Made by a program: the position numbers and the translations under genes. The notes under the pieces are model-generated. The model had not been told where the DNA came from. It was given only the letters and a program-made list of their open reading frames with translations, and searched no databases. This document shows, piece after piece, positions 7,264 to 8,835 of a stretch of 8,835 nt of DNA. Where the stretch lies: contig CAKUJL010000047.1 in assembly GCA_934661715.1 (NCBI GenBank), positions 1 to 8,835 on the forward strand, written 5' to 3'. The first letter of the stretch is position 1, and the number at the start of each line of letters is the position of its first letter. The DNA comes from an uncultured Oscillospiraceae bacterium. Lineage in GTDB: Bacteria > Bacillota > Clostridia > Oscillospirales > Oscillospiraceae.

Positions 7264-7297
7264 AACTACCACCCGAAAATGTCCCCGGGGGGGAGTT
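7264..7297 (-). promoter_or_regulatory. Upstream leader hairpin
   Basis: In the minus-strand RNA, AACUCCCCCCCG pairs with CGGGUGGUAGUU (10 of 12 positions, two C-U mismatches) around a 10-base loop. It includes a run of seven C residues. It lies between the predicted transcription start (near 7307) and the ribosome-site hairpin, giving a leader with two stacked hairpins. No known riboswitch class was recognised. Confidence 0.45.
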
Positions 7298-7309
7298 GAT
7301 TGTCCATTA

Positions 7310-7335
7310 TTTAATTTTAGCACAAAAAAATTAAA
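7310..7335. promoter_or_regulatory. Dyad overlapping the operon promoter
   Basis: TTTAATTTT (7310-7318), 8 bases, then AAAATTAAA (7327-7335): a perfect 9-base inverted repeat covering the -10 box and part of the spacer. Bound protein here would block polymerase, so it is a candidate operator. It is pure A/T, so chance is a real alternative, and it does not resemble the 7759-7788 dyad. Confidence 0.4.
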
Positions 7336-7342
7336 GCGTCAC
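7314..7342 (-). promoter_or_regulatory. Promoter of the methyltransferase-helicase operon
   Basis: On the minus strand, GTGACG (-35, 7337-7342) is followed by 17 bases and TAAAAT (-10, 7314-7319), with TG one base before the -10 (extended -10). The -10 matches consensus at 5 of 6 and the -35 at 4 of 6. Predicted start near 7307 gives a ~110-base leader. It lies 51 bases beyond the stop codon of the XRE gene, so the operon can be transcribed independently of the regulator. Confidence 0.62.
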
Positions 7343-7392
7343 GCATTTTCAGTTAATTCCTGCCAAACTTGTTCTACCAATGCAACTTTTCC

Positions 7393-7698
7393 TCAATCCT
7401 CCCCCTTCCTGCTCCACTTCCTTTGCGTCACCCGCGCCAGCTCCTGCAGCAAATACTCCGGACGCACCTCAAAAATAGCAGCCATCTTAAAAAAATTCTC
7501 CATAGTCAAGGGCAGCCTACTGTTTTCAATCCTGCTCAGCGTAATACGTGACATCCCCAATAGCTTCGCCATATCCTCCTGCTTAATGCCCCGCGCCGTG
7601 CGATACGAGCCTATCAGCACTCCCAGCTCCAAAAGCTCCTTGGAAAAATCAAGCTCCCCAACCTCCTGCGCCTGAAAAGTTCTGCGTCTTTTTAGCAT
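7393..7698 (-). CDS. XRE/Cro-family regulator, candidate controller of the restriction operon
   Basis: A 101-residue protein with a single lambda-repressor-like helix-turn-helix at about residues 25-84. The core is IKQEDMAKLLGMSRITLSRIENSR, running from 38 to 61, followed by the typical NFFKMAAIFEVRPEYLL helices. Size and fold match C (controller) proteins of restriction-modification systems, which delay the nuclease until DNA is methylated. The gene sits immediately upstream of the operon on the same strand, also as expected for one. The short tails leave no room for a ligand domain. ATG at 7696-7698 has GAGGTGA four bases upstream. No convincing -35/-10 pair was found, but the dyad at 7759-7788 lies 61-90 bases upstream and may be an autoregulatory site. 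It could equally regulate the divergent sigma-like gene. Confidence 0.86.
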   Translation of the reverse strand: MLKRRRTFQAQEVGELDFSKELLELGVLIGSYRTARGIKQEDMAKLLGMSRITLSRIENSRLPLTMENFFKMAAIFEVRPEYLLQELARVTQRKWSRKGED

Positions 7699-7758
7699 AC
7701 TGTCACCTCAAAATATCACTATTTTGCTAACAGCGTATTACAAAACGAGCAGTGAAAA

Positions 7759-7788
7759 CGTATATGTAGCATATCTGATACATATACG
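7759..7788. promoter_or_regulatory. Perfect 10-10-10 dyad, candidate operator
   Basis: CGTATATGTA, a 10-base spacer, then its exact reverse complement TACATATACG. Half-site centres are 20 bases (about two helical turns) apart, suiting a dimer or two dimers on one face. It lies in the divergent region between the XRE and sigma-like genes. The right half-site ends where the -35 box of the sigma-like gene would be, and no good -35 is present there. Confidence 0.68.
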
Positions 7789-7806
7789 AATATTTTAAAT
7801 TTTCCG

Positions 7807-7815
7807 TGATATAAT
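7807..7815 (+). promoter_or_regulatory. Extended -10 promoter of the sigma-like gene
   Basis: TG-A-TATAAT: a consensus -10 with an extended TG. The sequence 17 bases upstream (7787-7792, CGAATA) is a poor -35, so the promoter depends on the extended -10 or on an activator bound at the adjacent dyad. Expected start near 7822. Confidence 0.65.
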
Positions 7816-7820
7816 AGCCC

Positions 7821-7856
7821 CATCAAGAGCTTGATGTAGTACAGCACAGAATTCTG
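7821..7856 (+). promoter_or_regulatory. Two palindromes in the leader of the sigma-like gene
   Basis: CATCAAG-AG-CTTGATG (7821-7836) is a perfect 7-2-7 palindrome at the predicted transcription start. CAGAATTCTG (7847-7856) is a perfect 10-base palindrome ending four bases before the annotated ATG. No ribosome binding site is present between them. They may be protein sites or leader RNA structure. Confidence 0.4.
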
Positions 7857-7860
7857 CCAT

Positions 7861-8550
7861 ATGCGGTCAACGAACCGCCACAGAAAGGAACTGGACAACA
7901 TAACAATAGAAAACTGCAATAAGCAGGAAAACTCCGAAGAAGTAATCTGCTGCGTGCCGGAAGGCACCGAACAGACAGACTACTCGGAGGAAAAAACAAC
8001 CTTCACTCTCACAGAATTCAAGGAGCTGGTTCACAGCGCCCAAAATGGTGACCGCGAGGCCATCAACACATTATGCAACGCCTTTAAGCCTTTAATCTAC
8101 AAGGAGGCCTATCGCTACGAAGTGCGTGAAGCCTTGGGCGAAGACGCAATCAATACTGCTTGGTTAATTTTTTTAGAAAAAATCAAGAAGTATGACGGAC
8201 GCGACTTCGGGCATCTGCCGGGACTTTTGCAGTACCATGTCCATTTCGGACTGCTGCACAAGTTTACACGCGGAAAATCTGTCAAGGATTGCTATTATCT
8301 GGACGCAGAGGAAGAAGGCGATGGAATGCAGATTGCCGAAAAATTTGATGCCATTGCTCAAATGGAGGACAATCAGGCCATGCAACTTGCTTTCAAACGT
8401 CTTACAGATAAACAGCGTAATATTATTAACGCCATGCAAGAACCGGATATGACAATAAAAAAATATAGCGAAGATCATAAGATAAGCTACAAAACTGCCT
8501 ACTTGCATCTGCATAGAGGTTTAGCAAACCTTAAGCGTATGATTGCATAA
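7861..8550 (+). CDS. Sigma-70/ECF-like RNA polymerase sigma factor
   Basis: 229 residues as drawn. Residues 50-140 resemble sigma region 2: LVHSAQNGDREAINTL, then EDAINTAWLIFLEKIKKYD, a helix pattern used to bind core polymerase and the -10. Residues 172-228 resemble region 4: LAFKRLTDKQRNIINAM, then a helix-turn-helix ending AYLHLHRGLANLKRMI. The first ~45 residues are polar and not part of the fold. The start is doubtful: the ATG at 7861 has no ribosome binding site and lies at the foot of a small hairpin (GCGGT 7863-7867 / ACCGC 7874-7878). The best site, AAAGGAA (7884-7890), precedes the in-frame ATA codon at 7900. A shorter protein from that rare start is possible and would keep both domains. 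It is divergent from the XRE gene and followed by a terminator. Its target promoters are unknown; a non-sigma DNA-binding role cannot be excluded. Confidence 0.8.
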   Translation: MRSTNRHRKELDNITIENCNKQENSEEVICCVPEGTEQTDYSEEKTTFTLTEFKELVHSAQNGDREAINTLCNAFKPLIYKEAYRYEVREALGEDAINTAWLIFLEKIKKYDGRDFGHLPGLLQYHVHFGLLHKFTRGKSVKDCYYLDAEEEGDGMQIAEKFDAIAQMEDNQAMQLAFKRLTDKQRNIINAMQEPDMTIKKYSEDHKISYKTAYLHLHRGLANLKRMIA

Positions 8551-8560
8551 TTCTATTTTG

Positions 8561-8592
8561 ACGTTCTGCTGCCAGTTCAGCAGAACGTTTTT
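8561..8592 (+). terminator. Intrinsic terminator of the sigma-like gene
   Basis: ACGTTCTGCTG, 6-base loop, CAGCAGAACGT, then a T run. It is a perfect 11-base-pair stem beginning 10 bases after the stop codon. Confidence 0.9.
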
Positions 8593-8634
8593 GTATTTCA
8601 ACGCTCTCTTTCAAACATTCAAAAAAAAGAGCAG

Positions 8635-8761
8635 TGTCAAGGATTGGGGATTCAACCTTTTCTTTTGTCAAGGAATAGGGATTTAGCTTTTTCTTTTTGT
8701 CAAGAGTTGAGAAAATCTCCTTTTTTCAGTGTCAAGGATTGGGGATTCTGTCTGCGCCTAC
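8635..8761 (+). repeat. Four regularly spaced TGTCAAG direct repeats
   Basis: Units begin at 8635, 8666, 8698 and 8730 (periods 31, 32, 32). Each starts TGTCAAG. Units 1 and 4 share the fuller form TGTCAAGGATTGGGGATT, while units 2 and 3 are diverged. Units 1-3 end in a T-rich tail with a CTTTT-like block. The period is about three helical turns, as in iteron-type binding arrays. It is not CRISPR: the conserved part is too short and the intervening DNA is itself repetitive. Multiple short repeats of this kind are known at the ends of IS21-family elements, so an insertion sequence may begin beyond the window; no transposase is visible here. Confidence 0.72.
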
Positions 8762-8835
8762 GCTCTACTTCTACCGTACTTTACGTCTAACCTCTAGGTA
8801 GTACTCTAAAGAACAAGGTTACTACTAGCTTACGC
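8762..8835. other. Edge sequence, nothing recognised
   Basis: Pyrimidine-rich sequence with several CTAC/CTAA words and short inverted pairs (CTACC/GGTAG, TAGTA/TACTA). No gene or terminator seen before the window ends. Confidence 0.4.

Noticed and set aside
7220..7675. 151-codon plus-strand open frame
   Set aside because: Antisense to the XRE gene and to the operon leader; Ser-rich with no domain.
8635..8761. CRISPR array with a 31-32 base period
   Set aside because: The conserved part is only 7-18 bases and the gaps are related T-rich sequence, not unique spacers.

Overview
The window looks like an accessory region from a bacterial chromosome. The likely source is a mid-GC Firmicutes-type organism: strong purine-rich ribosome binding sites, extended -10 promoters, and a palindromic intergenic repeat of the kind scattered through gut Firmicutes. 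Negativicutes would fit, but that is a weak inference. No rRNA, tRNA, CRISPR array or intact transposase gene was seen.

Left part (1-1701). A minus-strand gene (83-895) encodes a protein with four 44-residue Sel1/TPR-like repeats, behind a good sigma-70 promoter (964-992). The next ~800 bases hold no convincing gene. They contain three copies of a 16-base palindromic repeat, a ~174-base foldback (MITE-like) element, and two strong hairpins that terminate the operon entering from the right.

Centre (1702-7342, minus strand). This is a two-gene DNA-modification/restriction operon. The first gene encodes a 711-residue Eco57I-like adenine DNA methyltransferase. The second follows with zero intergenic bases (TAAATG) and encodes a 1118-residue protein. 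That protein combines a GIY-YIG/T5orf172-like nuclease domain, a DEAH superfamily 2 motor, a long coiled coil and a C-terminal methyltransferase-like half-domain without a catalytic NPPY motif. The operon has its own promoter (7314-7342). Its ~110-base leader holds two hairpins, and the second one buries the methyltransferase ribosome binding site. The probable target-recognition part of the methyltransferase is distinctly AT-rich compared with the rest of the gene, suggesting exchange of specificity.

Right part (7393-8835). A small XRE/Cro-type regulator (minus) sits directly upstream of the operon, in the usual position of a restriction-modification controller gene. It is divergent from a sigma-70/ECF-like gene (plus, 7861-8550). 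A perfect 10-10-10 dyad (7759-7788) lies between them and abuts the -35 position of the sigma-like gene. That gene ends in a strong intrinsic terminator. It is followed by four direct repeats on a 31-32 base period; a related inverted copy lies at the left edge (46-70). These may be ends or binding sites of mobile elements bordering the island.

Proposed working: the methyltransferase protects host DNA, and the nuclease-helicase protein attacks unmodified DNA, possibly using its methyltransferase-like tail to dock on DNA or on the partner. The XRE protein may tune expression through the dyads. The link of the sigma-like gene to the defence operon rests only on position.
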